Shown here piece after piece: positions 1 through 8,920 of a stretch of 49,826 nt of DNA. The notes under the pieces were generated by a model. That model ran no database searches. It was given only the letters and a program-made list of their open reading frames with translations, and was not told the origin of the DNA. Both the position numbers and the translations under genes were made by a program. Position 1 is the stretch's first letter. Every line of letters begins with the position of its first letter. Source of the stretch: a gamma proteobacterium symbiont of Ctena orbiculata (lineage in GTDB: Bacteria; Pseudomonadota; Gammaproteobacteria; Chromatiales; Chromatiaceae); contig QBVD01000021.1 of assembly GCA_003058525.1 (NCBI GenBank), forward strand, positions 1 to 49,826, in the 5' to 3' direction.

Positions 1-250
1 CCAATCGGCTCTGTTGTGTCTGAAAATGCGCCAATCAAGGCGCAAGGAGTGAGGTTTGGTGATTCCAAATGAGCGACGAGCAACGCCGAGTGGCGCATTT
101 TCAGGCACAACCCGAAGGGCTGGGGCTGTTTTTCCACCCAGCGGCGTTATCATTCACTCATTTAGCACGGCTAAACCTCGCTCATTCTGCCTTGCTGGGT
201 AAAAAAACAGCTCCAGCAGAGTCGATTGGATTAGTGTTAACAGGCCCTAA
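1..250. repeat. MITE-like structured repeat, left tip cut by window edge
   Basis: The segment is built from nested inverted repeats. Bases 1-13 pair with 217-229 (one mismatch), 13-33 with 91-111 (one mismatch), and 119-142 with 194-217 (two mismatches), so a single strand could fold into an outer stem carrying two hairpin arms. The right tip (224-250) reappears inverted at 2646-2671, and its outermost 12 bases form both halves of the palindrome at 17848-17871. The left tip of the full element probably lies just outside the window. A 67-codon frame through it is a by-product of the symmetry. No transposase is present, so a non-autonomous element is inferred. Confidence 0.6.
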
Positions 251-319
251 TACAATAATGTTAGCTGCCTGAATCCTGGGGCACATAGTCACTATTCATA
301 TCTGTTGGGGAATTTCATT

Positions 320-1648
320 ATGACAGTCGGTTTCTTATTGGGTAGGCGATCAACAGTAACTCACCGGCTGTCCCGCTTCATGGGACTTGTACTAATCATC
401 TCTGTGAGCCATACAGCCCACGCAACCAATGGTTATTCCCCCACCGGGTTCGGCACCACCAACAAGGGCATGGCGGGTACCGGTGTTGCATTTCCCCAGG
501 ACACCCTCGCCGCCGCGACCAATCCTGCCGGCATGGTTCTGCTCGGTCACAGAACGGATCTGGGCATGGCCTTTTTCTCACCTTCCGACCGCGGCTTTAC
601 CGCCAATAACGACGCCCTTTCACCGATGCAGATTCCAGCCGGCGAATACACCAGTGAAAACGATATATTTCTTGTGCCTCATGTCGGATGGAACAGACCC
701 CTGGACGAACATAGCAGTATCGGCATCTCCGTCGGTGGCAACGGTGGCATGAATACCGAATACGATAGCGCGGTGTTCGGTAATTTCGGGGCTGCCTTCG
801 GCATTCCCACCAGCTCACCGACAGGCGTGGATTTCGCTCAACTGTTTCTCGGTGTCACCTATGCCCGTAAGGTCAGTGATGGCCACTGGCTGGGTATCAT
901 GCCCATAGTCGCTGTGCAACGGTTCAAGGCGGAAGGTCTGGAACCGTTCGACAATCCCATGGCGACAACCGCAACGGGCAAGGTAACCAACAACGGTTAT
1001 GATCAGTCATGGGGCTACGGTGTACGGATAGGCTGGCTGGGCAGGGTCAATGACAGGCTGTCACTGGGCGCCTCATACCAAAGCCGCCTCTATATGTCGG
1101 AATTTGACGACTACGAGGGCCTGTTTGCGGAACAGGGGGATTTCGATACCCCCTCAACCTGGGTCATTGGACTCTCTTATGTTGCCAGCCCAACGGTTAC
1201 ATTGGCGCTTGACTATCAATACATCAATTACGGTGAAGTGAGGTCTCTAGCGAATGGCAATGATGTCAACTTCTTCGCCAATCCCAGTCAGCGCCTTGGT
1301 TCGGATCAGGGCTTGGGGTTTGGTTGGGACGACATGGGAATCTGGAAATTCGGGGTACAGTGGGAATATGATCCTCAATGGACCTTTCGCGCAGGATATA
1401 GCCGTGCCGATGAGCTGTTTGAAGGCGGACAGGCGCTGTTCAATGTACTTGCACCGGCAACGATCCGTAACCACCTGAGCTTCGGCACCACTTTTTCCTT
1501 TAATAAAATGAATCAAATCAATCTGTCATTGACACGTGCACTGAATGAGAAGATCGAGGGAAGCAATCCGGTCTTTACACCTGGCCAGACAGGCTCGGTG
1601 GAAATGGAACAGTGGGAACTGGAACTAAGTTGGGCACACCATTTCTGA
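320..1648 (+). CDS. OmpP1/FadL-family outer membrane transport protein
   Basis: Predicted outer-membrane beta-barrel of the FadL/TodX family, which takes up long-chain fatty acids or other hydrophobic compounds by lateral diffusion. About 442 residues, within the family's usual size. A hydrophobic signal segment (roughly residues 20-37, ending SHTAHA) precedes the mature start TNGYSPTGFG. This is followed by the Gly/Ala-rich N-terminal plug typical of the family (NKGMAGTG, ATNPAGM), alternating beta-strand sequence, and a C-terminal Phe (WAHHF), the usual barrel-assembly signal. A TTG at 305 opens the same frame, but GGGGA at 307-311 is correctly spaced for the ATG at 320, which I chose. It stands alone, without a neighbouring fatty-acid gene, so the substrate is unknown. 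Confidence 0.85.
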   Translation: MTVGFLLGRRSTVTHRLSRFMGLVLIISVSHTAHATNGYSPTGFGTTNKGMAGTGVAFPQDTLAAATNPAGMVLLGHRTDLGMAFFSPSDRGFTANNDALSPMQIPAGEYTSENDIFLVPHVGWNRPLDEHSSIGISVGGNGGMNTEYDSAVFGNFGAAFGIPTSSPTGVDFAQLFLGVTYARKVSDGHWLGIMPIVAVQRFKAEGLEPFDNPMATTATGKVTNNGYDQSWGYGVRIGWLGRVNDRLSLGASYQSRLYMSEFDDYEGLFAEQGDFDTPSTWVIGLSYVASPTVTLALDYQYINYGEVRSLANGNDVNFFANPSQRLGSDQGLGFGWDDMGIWKFGVQWEYDPQWTFRAGYSRADELFEGGQALFNVLAPATIRNHLSFGTTFSFNKMNQINLSLTRALNEKIEGSNPVFTPGQTGSVEMEQWELELSWAHHF

Positions 1649-2048
1649 GCTCAATCGTATTTATTATCAATTCCTATATTCTCGTCAAGACACAATATCC
1701 GTGTATATGGAGCTTTGACTACTTGTAACAGACCATGCTCATGACAAACCTTGTTACAACAAAGTGGTTTTAAAAAATAGGTATTAACTGATAAAGCCGT
1801 TCCGCATAATAATCAAGGCGGCCCTAATAATCGCCATACACCCGATAGAAGTAAAAAGTTTACAAAAAAAGACACATTTTAATAACCGCTTATATTTTTT
1901 CTAAATTTATAATCTTATGATCAAAAGCGTGGCCTAATTGAGGTAAAACGGAGGGAATATAAAACTTCTCCCCATCTATAATATCTATGGTCGATAGTAT
2001 GCCTATCAGCTGATCATTCCCACACCGGTGACTGGAGGGTAAACAATA
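1649..2048. other. Intergenic region, AT-rich
   Basis: About 400 bases without a supported gene between the FadL-type porin and the SYLF protein. The right end is AT-rich and ends in a good Shine-Dalgarno sequence (GGAGGG, 2034-2039) for the gene at 2049. I see no convincing terminator and no sigma-70 promoter I would defend. Confidence 0.5.
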
Positions 2049-2618
2049 ATGAATATTAGAATCAGTTCCATTTATTCAATTACTGTCTTGTTTCTTCTCT
2101 CGGTGGTGAATGCCTGGGCCGATGAATATCAAGAGACAGTTGATGTCTTTAATGCCGCCAGTGAAAGTGGATGGTTCTTCGACAACCATCAGGGCTATGC
2201 TGTTTTTCCCACCGTTGGAAAGGCAGGGATCGGCATTGGCGGCGCCTTTGGCAATGGGCGTGTTTACGAGAACGGCGTACACATCGGCGATACCAAGGTC
2301 ACCCAGGTAACGATTGGTCTGCAACTCGGCGGACAAGCCTACAGCATGATTATTTTTTTCCAGGACAAGCGGGCACTGGATGAGTTTACCAGCGGTAATT
2401 TCGAATTCGGCGCGCAGGCTACTGCAGTCGCGATCACCGCGGGTGCCTCAGCCGCTGCGACGACCACAGGAAGCTCTGTCGGCGCAAGTGGCGGTCAGCA
2501 TGATGCCATCACCTCAGGTAAATATCACAAAGGCATGGCCACCTTTACCGTCGCCAAGGGTGGCTTGATGTATGAGGCGAGCATCGGCGGCCAGAAATTC
2601 AGCTACACGGCGAAGTAG
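2049..2618 (+). CDS. SYLF/YSC84 lipid-binding domain protein, secreted
   Basis: A 189-residue protein with an N-terminal signal peptide (residues 1-24, ending VNAWA) and a single SYLF (Ysc84) domain filling the rest. Supporting motifs are GYAVFPTVGKAGIGIGGAFG near residue 50, the Gly-rich strand region with GLQLGGQAYS, and the C-terminal KGGLMYEASIGGQKFSY. SYLF domains bind phospholipids or phosphoinositides in eukaryotes; bacterial members are periplasmic or envelope proteins of unclear role. An Ala/Thr/Ser-rich stretch (about 125-150) is an insertion typical of bacterial members. The start is fixed by GGAGGG at 2034-2039. It is monocistronic as far as can be seen. Confidence 0.85.
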   Translation: MNIRISSIYSITVLFLLSVVNAWADEYQETVDVFNAASESGWFFDNHQGYAVFPTVGKAGIGIGGAFGNGRVYENGVHIGDTKVTQVTIGLQLGGQAYSMIIFFQDKRALDEFTSGNFEFGAQATAVAITAGASAAATTTGSSVGASGGQHDAITSGKYHKGMATFTVAKGGLMYEASIGGQKFSYTAK

Positions 2619-2645
2619 CTGACACGGAAAGTATTCAGGATTTAC

Positions 2646-2721
2646 TAGGGCCTGTTAACACTAATCCAATCAGTCATTGAAAGATTGGCGCAGGATTTCT
2701 CGTCGGTGCCTAGCTGCGCCA
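2646..2721. repeat. Partial copy of the repeat end seen at 224-250, plus adjoining hairpin
   Basis: Bases 2646-2671 are an exact 26-base inverted copy of the repeat tip at 224-249. The sequence beyond diverges from the element at 1-250 but contains its own inverted pair, TGGCGCAG at 2686-2693 against CTGCGCCA at 2714-2721. This fits either a degraded copy or a related subfamily. It lies in the gap between the SYLF gene and the sigma factor gene, which otherwise shows nothing recognisable. Confidence 0.5.
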
Positions 2722-2935
2722 GGAATGGTGAATCAATCAGAGCTTCACCCGATCAATGCCCTCCTCTCACATAGTGGATTTTTTCTTCCTGTATGGCGGG
2801 ATATGTTTGTCAGTTGAATCATAAGTCCCCACTATCTCGGCTTGCGCGCGAATACCCTTGGCGTTGCATACCCCATGCTCAGATCATTTGAAATTTAGTG
2901 GGAACCTATCAATAACCAGATGCCTCTTTAAGGTT

Positions 2936-3628
2936 ATGAAAGACGACAAACCAAAAATGAGGGAAAATCTTCGGTTGTTTGAGGCACTCAGCGACAGTGA
3001 TGTCATTGCCCGTATTCTTGATGGCGATCATCCATTGTATGAGTTGATTATGAGGCGCTACAACCGCAGGTTGTTTCGCTTGGCATATGGCATTCTGACT
3101 GACGATTCACTGGCGCAAGATGCGGTCCAGGAGGCTTATGTTAGTGCATTTCAGCATTTGCATCAGTTTCATGGCCCCGATGGCTTCGCTACATGGCTGA
3201 TGCGTATCGCATCCCGTATTGCGTTTCGAATTGCCCGCAAAGAGTCGGGGCTGCATGCCGTCTCTCTACCGATTGATGCTGTCAGTTTGACCGCCGATGA
3301 AACCATCGAGCCTGAAATGACAGCGATAAACGATGAAATGGTGCGGATGCTGGAAAAAGCGGTTGACAGCCTGCCCCGGGATTTTCGCCTGGTGCTGATG
3401 TTGCGTGAGTTTGAAGGCTTGAGTACCGATGAAACCGCCAAGGCGCTGGACTTGAATCCAGCAACCGTAAAAACACGACTGCACAGGGCTAAATCGATTC
3501 TTCGCAGCAGATATAAATATCGTTTGGAAGAGATCAGTGCTCTTGCCTATCCATTTGCAGGCGCCCGTTGCGATGCGATTGTCTATCGCGTGTTCCTGCT
3601 CCTGAAACAATCCATCAACCTGCCATGA
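2936..3628 (+). CDS. ECF-type RNA polymerase sigma factor
   Basis: Sigma-70 family factor of the extracytoplasmic-function type, about 230 residues. Region 2 covers roughly residues 30-95 (YNRRLFRLAYGILTDDSLAQ, then DAVQEAYVSAF and the WLMRIASR segment). Region 4 covers about 135-190 (LPRDFRLVLMLREFEGLSTD, then the ETAKALDLNPATVKTRLHRA helix-turn-helix). A C-terminal tail with FAGARCDAIV is shared by a group of ECF factors. The frame opens at a TTG (2858), but family length and composition favour the ATG at 2936; the ATG at 2957 is also possible. No anti-sigma gene is adjacent. The next gene, a secreted di-heme cytochrome, begins 14 bases downstream and is probably co-transcribed and regulated by it. 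Confidence 0.8.
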   Translation: MKDDKPKMRENLRLFEALSDSDVIARILDGDHPLYELIMRRYNRRLFRLAYGILTDDSLAQDAVQEAYVSAFQHLHQFHGPDGFATWLMRIASRIAFRIARKESGLHAVSLPIDAVSLTADETIEPEMTAINDEMVRMLEKAVDSLPRDFRLVLMLREFEGLSTDETAKALDLNPATVKTRLHRAKSILRSRYKYRLEEISALAYPFAGARCDAIVYRVFLLLKQSINLP

Positions 3629-3642
3629 TGGGAGAACAAATC

Positions 3643-4965
3643 ATGAAATGTCGCAATCTACTGATTAGTATACAACTGCTTGCTCTGACATTAACGTTTG
3701 CATTACCCACCTCTGCGCAGGCTGCAAACCGACACTTCCATGATGCGGGTCTTTTGTTCGATGTTTTATCCTCTGTATCGAAGGGAAGACAGACATTCAG
3801 ACACGATACATTCGGTGATGAATCGTTTTGGACAGAGCGGTTAAGATTGCATGAAGCCATTGCCGGTGAGTCATTGGGAGGGGTGGGTCCCGGTGTCGAT
3901 CCGACGACTGCCCTGGCCGTGGGGTTGAAAGTCGACATCAAAGCCCTGCCAAAAAAACTGCAACGCGCATTGAAACAGGACAAGGTGGATCTGACCGATC
4001 CCGCAACAACACTCGCCCTGCTCGAACTCGATGCAGTGGTGGGTTTAAAGGGGAAGTTAGATGAAGCCGGCAGGCTGGAATCAGTGGGCATCACCTGTGC
4101 GCTTTGCCACAGTACGGTAGATGATTCTTTCGCCGGTGGTATCGGTCGTCGATTGGATGGTTGGGCCAACCGTGATCTCGACCCAGGATTGATTATCGCC
4201 CTTGCGCCGGATCTCTCGCCGTTCACTGAACTGTTGAATGTCGATGAGCAAACGGTCAGAAGCGTACTCATGAGTTGGGGAGCGGGAAAATTCGATGCTT
4301 CCCTGCTGCTCGACGGCAAGGCTTTTCAGCCGGACGGCAGGTCAGGGGCTGTTTTGATTCCTCCCGCATTCGGCCTGGCAGGCATCAATCTGCATACCTG
4401 GACCGGTTGGGGGTCGATCACTCACTGGAATGCCCTTGTCGCGACTTTGGAGATGGGCGGCCAAGGTACACTCTATGATCCACGTCTCGATGACTTCGAT
4501 AAATTCCCGGTAGCCGCGGCCAATGGATTTGGCGATACCAGACCTGAAGTTGATCGGGTAACAGCGAAACTGGCTGTACTGCAACAGTATCAACTTGCGC
4601 TCAAAGCACCTAAGCCACCCCGCCGGAGTTATGATAGCGAGGCGGCCAAACGGGGAAAGCTGGTATTCGAGAATCAGGCTGATTGCGCACGCTGCCATGT
4701 ACCTCCACTGTTTAGCGAACCAGGCTGGAATCTACATTTCCCGGATGAAATCGGCATTGATGATTTCCAGGCCCGGCGTGGCCCCGAGGATGGTTACCGA
4801 ACGGCACCTCTCAAGGGATTGTGGACTCATAGCAAGGGCGGCTACTACCATGATGGCCGATTCGCCACACTGATGGATGTTGTCGATCACTATGATAGCC
4901 ACTTTGGCCTATCTCTCAGTGCCAATGCCAAATCCGACCTGGTCGAATATCTGAAGTCTCTATAG
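3643..4965 (+). CDS. Secreted di-heme c-type cytochrome, peroxidase-like
   Basis: A 440-residue exported cytochrome. The signal peptide covers residues 1-28 (ends TSAQA). Two c-heme attachment motifs are visible: CALCH at residues 152-156 and CARCH at 348-352. The C-terminal heme domain, with GYRTAPLKGLWTHSKGGYYH and FATLMDVVDHY, resembles di-heme cytochrome c peroxidase/MauG relatives, but the N-terminal half is unlike classical CcpA. Peroxidase activity is therefore not assured. The true start is the ATG at 3643, preceded by GGGAGA at 3630-3635; the open frame extends upstream into the sigma gene but without a signal peptide. It is the only downstream partner of the ECF sigma gene. The role is probably a periplasmic redox or stress function. 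Confidence 0.7.
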   Translation: MKCRNLLISIQLLALTLTFALPTSAQAANRHFHDAGLLFDVLSSVSKGRQTFRHDTFGDESFWTERLRLHEAIAGESLGGVGPGVDPTTALAVGLKVDIKALPKKLQRALKQDKVDLTDPATTLALLELDAVVGLKGKLDEAGRLESVGITCALCHSTVDDSFAGGIGRRLDGWANRDLDPGLIIALAPDLSPFTELLNVDEQTVRSVLMSWGAGKFDASLLLDGKAFQPDGRSGAVLIPPAFGLAGINLHTWTGWGSITHWNALVATLEMGGQGTLYDPRLDDFDKFPVAAANGFGDTRPEVDRVTAKLAVLQQYQLALKAPKPPRRSYDSEAAKRGKLVFENQADCARCHVPPLFSEPGWNLHFPDEIGIDDFQARRGPEDGYRTAPLKGLWTHSKGGYYHDGRFATLMDVVDHYDSHFGLSLSANAKSDLVEYLKSL

Positions 4966-4997
4966 GCGCCTGTACCAATACGGATAATCTATATACA

Positions 4998-5022
4998 GCG
5001 GCAGGTATATGATATCTGCCGC
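4998..5022. terminator. Hairpin between convergent genes
   Basis: A perfect seven-base stem GCGGCAG/CTGCCGC, extendable inward through a G-T pair and TAT/ATA, lies between the convergent cytochrome and acetoacetyl-CoA synthetase genes. There is no U-tract on either side, so a bidirectional intrinsic terminator is only suggested by position. Confidence 0.4.
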
Positions 5023-5059
5023 ATCGGCGGCCCTCCCTGTTCTGTTCCGATCCGCACCT

Positions 5060-7030
5060 TCATGAAACAGCCAACTCAGGCAGGTTACGATATTGTATTA
5101 AGACATCGGGATTAATCAGCGACTCCGTATTGGCAACCGCTCTTCCCTCGATGGTATCCCGAACGGCGATTTCAGACACTTTTCCATTGCGCGTCCTCGG
5201 AACATCGGTCACCTGGATCACCTTTGAAGGCACATGCCTAGGACTGGCGTTTATCCGTAGGGTGTCATTTATCTGTTGGCGTAGTTCATCATTCAAAACC
5301 AGTTCTTGTTGCAGGACCACGAACAGCACCACGCGCACGTCATCATCCCACTGTTGTCCCACGCAGACACACTCCTTCACCTGTGGCAGCCGTTCCACTT
5401 GACGGTAGATCTCGGCAGTGCCGATACGTACACCACCCGGATTGAGCACCGTATCGGACCGACCCTCTATGATCAGTCCGCCCTGCCCGGTTATGCGTAT
5501 CCAGTCTCCATGGGTCCAGACACCTGCAAAACGCTCGAAATAGGCAGCACGGTAACGACGCCCGTCACTGTCGTTCCAAAAGCCGACCGGCATGCTGGGA
5601 AAGGGCCTTTTACAGACCATCTCACCCGGCTGATCGTTGAGACTCGTTCCTTCAGCATCGTACACATCCACCGCCATCCCCAGACCACGACACTGCAGTT
5701 GGCCGCGATACACCGGCAGCATGGGATTTCCCAAAGCGAAACAGGAGATGATATCGGTACCTCCCGAGATGGAACTGATCTGTACTCCCGGTTTGATCGC
5801 CTGGTGAATATAGTCGAAGGCCTCGGGTGGCAGTGGCGAACCGGTGGAGAGCAGCGTGCGCAACTCAGACAAAGGCAGGTTGTGCTTCACCGTCACATCC
5901 GCTTTCTGCTGAGCCGAGATATATTTGGCGCTGGTACCGAATACGGTAATCCCTATATCATCCGCCACACGCCATAAACGATCGGGCATCGGGTACATGG
6001 GATTACCGTCGTAAAGTATCAGAGTGGCGCCGGAAGCAAGACCCGAGACCAACCAGTTCCACATCATCCAGCCACAGGTAGTGAAGTAGAACAGACGATC
6101 CTCGCGACGGATATCCGTATGCAGTCGATGCTCTTTCAGATGTTGCAACAACGTGCCGCCGGCTCCATGCACGATACATTTCGGTTTTCCGGTGGTGCCT
6201 GAAGAGAACAGGATTGCCAGCGGATGATCGAAAGGCAGCTGGGCGAAGGGTGGCAAAGGGAAATCGTTATCCAATGCACTGTCCCAGTGGATCGCATCTT
6301 CGATTTCACCTGTCCCCTGCCAGGACACGAACAGACAGTGCTCACAGCCAGGCAGCCCCGCCCTAACCCGATTGATCTTATCGCGAATATCGATGGATCG
6401 ACCTTTGTAGCGATAACCATCTGCGACTATGAGCAGCTTGGGTTCGATCTGTCCAAATCGATCGACAATCCCTTCACTACCGAAGTCCGGTGAGCAGGAT
6501 GACCACACGGCACCCAGCCAGGATGTGGCTAACATACCTATTACCGCATGTGGAATGTTCGGCAGGATGGCGGCAACCCGGTCACCCGGTTTTATACCCA
6601 GTTGACGAAGTGCCGCGGCAAGCCGGGCGCTGGCGTGATAGAGCTCAGTATATTGCAAGTTACCACCGTCACCGTCCTCTTCCTCGCCAATACAGATCAA
6701 TGCAGGATGATCATCCCTGAAACGCAGCAGATTCTCCGCGAAATTGAGTCTTGCACCTGTAAACCAGCGAGCCCCCGGCATCTGGTTACCATCTTGCAGT
6801 AGCTCGTCCCACTCTCGACTGGCAACAATAGCGCAAAAGCGCCACAAGGCGCCCCAGAAAGTGGCGGGGTCAGTGACAGACCACTCCCAGAGTTGACCAT
6901 ACTCAGTAAATTCCCGCCCCTGCTGCTCCCCTGCCTGGCGCATGAAGAGCGCCATCTGGCTCTGTTCCATCAGCTTTTTGGAAGGTATCCATACCGGGTG
7001 AGGGGGCTGTTCTGTATCGATTTTGCACAT
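5060..7030 (-). CDS. aacS: Acetoacetate--CoA ligase
   Basis: Acetoacetyl-CoA synthetase of the ANL (acyl-CoA synthetase) superfamily: ATP-dependent activation of acetoacetate to acetoacetyl-CoA in the cytoplasm, feeding ketone-body use or polyhydroxybutyrate turnover. At 656 residues it has the family length. Motifs: the N-terminal ACAS segment (WFTGARLNFAENLL), the P-loop SSGTTGKPKCIVHG, the aacS-typical TCGWMMWNWLVSGL, the adenylate-binding ISGGTDI, and the C-terminal catalytic lysine region PRTRNGKVSE. The start ATG at 7030 is followed by a normal N terminus. It is divergent from the aminotransferase gene at 7222, with about 190 bases between for both promoters. No CoA-transferase or thiolase lies nearby. 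Confidence 0.9.
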   Translation of the reverse strand: MCKIDTEQPPHPVWIPSKKLMEQSQMALFMRQAGEQQGREFTEYGQLWEWSVTDPATFWGALWRFCAIVASREWDELLQDGNQMPGARWFTGARLNFAENLLRFRDDHPALICIGEEEDGDGGNLQYTELYHASARLAAALRQLGIKPGDRVAAILPNIPHAVIGMLATSWLGAVWSSCSPDFGSEGIVDRFGQIEPKLLIVADGYRYKGRSIDIRDKINRVRAGLPGCEHCLFVSWQGTGEIEDAIHWDSALDNDFPLPPFAQLPFDHPLAILFSSGTTGKPKCIVHGAGGTLLQHLKEHRLHTDIRREDRLFYFTTCGWMMWNWLVSGLASGATLILYDGNPMYPMPDRLWRVADDIGITVFGTSAKYISAQQKADVTVKHNLPLSELRTLLSTGSPLPPEAFDYIHQAIKPGVQISSISGGTDIISCFALGNPMLPVYRGQLQCRGLGMAVDVYDAEGTSLNDQPGEMVCKRPFPSMPVGFWNDSDGRRYRAAYFERFAGVWTHGDWIRITGQGGLIIEGRSDTVLNPGGVRIGTAEIYRQVERLPQVKECVCVGQQWDDDVRVVLFVVLQQELVLNDELRQQINDTLRINASPRHVPSKVIQVTDVPRTRNGKVSEIAVRDTIEGRAVANTESLINPDVLIQYRNLPELAVS

Positions 7031-7221
7031 GGCAATGCTCTCTTGCCGGTTTTATGAAACTAATAACACTCATCAAACGAGTGATCGGTTGTTTTCAGGA
7101 TGACCGATTCATCAGACATCCTAAACACTATTACGATCGTATTAACAATATGGATGATCCGGATAGGCATCTGTGATCACCGCTATTATGTGTAGAGAAC
7201 AACCAATACAAGGGTCAGTTT

Positions 7222-8508
7222 ATGTCTGTCAATCAACCTCGTTCCCCTGAGGTCTATCTCAATTTAAATATCAGGGGTATGGGAGAATCCGCAACCCTGG
7301 CGATCAATGAGCGGTCGCGTCAACTCATGGCTTCAGGGCGTGATGTCTATCGACTGGGATTGGGACAGTCCCCTTTTCCCGTACCGGGACATGTGCGCGA
7401 GAGCCTCGCGAGAAACGCCCATCAGAAAGACTACTTGCCGGTCAAGGGACTCCCCGCGCTTCGTGAGGCAATAGTAGACTGGGTGAAACGCACCGAGGGT
7501 CTTGACTACGCTGTCGACAATATCGTGGTGGGTCCCGGTACCAAGGAACTGATGTTTCTGGTTCAATTGGTCTATTACGGTGACCTGGTAATCCCTTCGC
7601 CATCCTGGGTCTCCTATGCGCCACAGGCACGTATCATCGGCCGGCAGATCCATTGGCTTCGTACACGCCCGGAAACAGGATTAGGGGTGGAGCCCGAAAT
7701 CCTGGAAGAATTGTGTCGACAAGATCCGGATCGTCCGCGTCTTTTGATTCTCAACTCACCCAGTAATCCCACCGGTCTCTGTTACACTGAGGAACGACTC
7801 AAAGCCTTGGCGGATGTATTACGAAAGTACCGCGTGCTTGCCCTCTCCGATGAGATCTATAGCGGTACGCATTTCAAGGGTAGTCATCGCTCTCTGGCAC
7901 GCTACTACCCGGAAGGCACCATCATCAGCAATGGTTTAAGCAAATGGTGCGGTGCCGGTGGTTGGCGACTGGGTTTCTTCGTCTTTCCCCACGGTCTCAA
8001 CTGGCTGGCGGATGCAGTGGCCGCTGTTGCCAGTGAAACATTCACCTCCACCAGTGCACCCATACAGTATGCTGCGATTACCGCCATGGAGGATCATCCC
8101 GAGATGGCGGTCTATCTGAATCAATGCAGAGCGATTCTCTCCACGCTGTCTGATTATGCCTACAGGACGCTATCGGATACCGGTGCAGCGCTCCACCCAT
8201 CCTCAGGTGGTTTTTACCTCTTTCCCCGCTTTGATGCCTATCGTCAGCAACTGGCCATCCGCGGCGTCATGGACAGCCTGAGTTTTTGCGACCGGTTGCT
8301 GCTTGAGCAGGGTGTGGCGCTGTTGCCAGGCGCCTGTTTTGGACGCCATACAAAGGAACTCTCCACGCGCATCGCTGTAGTGGATTTCAATGGGTCACAT
8401 GCCCTGGAAATGGCCGAAACCGAAACGATAGATGATGAATTCATTCGCCGATATTGCGGCCGGGTTACAACCGCAGTGGAACACCTTGTAGACTGGTTGA
8501 AGAGATAA
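7222..8508 (+). CDS. Class I/II pyridoxal-phosphate aminotransferase
   Basis: A fold-type I PLP enzyme of 428 residues. Visible motifs: GLGQSPFPVPGHV near residue 48, the GPGTKELMFL cofactor region near 112, the SPSNPTG signature near 180, SDEIYSG near 213, and the Schiff-base lysine in SNGLSKWCGAGGWRLG near 240. The C-terminal domain includes the substrate-arginine region (STRIAVVDFNG). It is longer than a typical aspartate aminotransferase, with an N-terminal extension, and the substrate cannot be assigned from sequence alone. An AGGGTCAG ribosome binding site supports the ATG at 7222. It is divergent from the aacS gene. Confidence 0.85.
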   Translation: MSVNQPRSPEVYLNLNIRGMGESATLAINERSRQLMASGRDVYRLGLGQSPFPVPGHVRESLARNAHQKDYLPVKGLPALREAIVDWVKRTEGLDYAVDNIVVGPGTKELMFLVQLVYYGDLVIPSPSWVSYAPQARIIGRQIHWLRTRPETGLGVEPEILEELCRQDPDRPRLLILNSPSNPTGLCYTEERLKALADVLRKYRVLALSDEIYSGTHFKGSHRSLARYYPEGTIISNGLSKWCGAGGWRLGFFVFPHGLNWLADAVAAVASETFTSTSAPIQYAAITAMEDHPEMAVYLNQCRAILSTLSDYAYRTLSDTGAALHPSSGGFYLFPRFDAYRQQLAIRGVMDSLSFCDRLLLEQGVALLPGACFGRHTKELSTRIAVVDFNGSHALEMAETETIDDEFIRRYCGRVTTAVEHLVDWLKR

Positions 8509-8920
8509 ATCCAAACAGTCAGTCTGTGTGTTATTTCATACTGATCTTTGGTTTCGGTATAACGCCATTCGCTTTTACATAATGCTATGCCAACAGTAGG
8601 CCGAAATTATTACCTGCTGTCCAGGATTTTCACAGGTCCTTGGATTTGAGTTACAAACTGTATAATTGTTTACCACTCATTCCACTCTTTATCGCTGGCG
8701 ATTTCAGTACGTCCGTATATGCTTGGTTGGTAAACTTGAAGCCCCTATCAATATAAAATATATTCGGAACACCAAAGCAACTGAGAACCTCCACAAATCA
8801 ACCCACTCAGAAGTTACTCTTTTTGCATGATGGTAGAGAGCCAGATTGACGGCAGGCTATGCAGCGGCTCACACCGACAGATGTTAAGTTTGAAATCTAA
8901 CAACCGAAAAGTAATTTAAA
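8509..8920. other. Intergenic region with one weak promoter candidate
   Basis: About 410 bases with no supported gene. TTGGAT at 8640-8645 and a perfect TATAAT at 8661-8666 are 15 bases apart. This could be a weak sigma-70 promoter for the response-regulator gene at 8921, with a leader of about 250 bases. Nothing else is recognisable. Confidence 0.35.

Noticed and set aside
69-272. 67-codon plus-strand frame
   Set aside because: It runs through the inverted repeats of the MITE-like element and has no ribosome binding site.
3615-4319. 234-codon minus-strand frame opposite the cytochrome gene
   Set aside because: The plus strand has signal peptide and two heme motifs; the minus frame is Ser/Arg-rich shadow sequence.
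5306-5977. 223-codon plus-strand frame opposite aacS
   Set aside because: The minus strand carries clear acyl-CoA synthetase motifs throughout.
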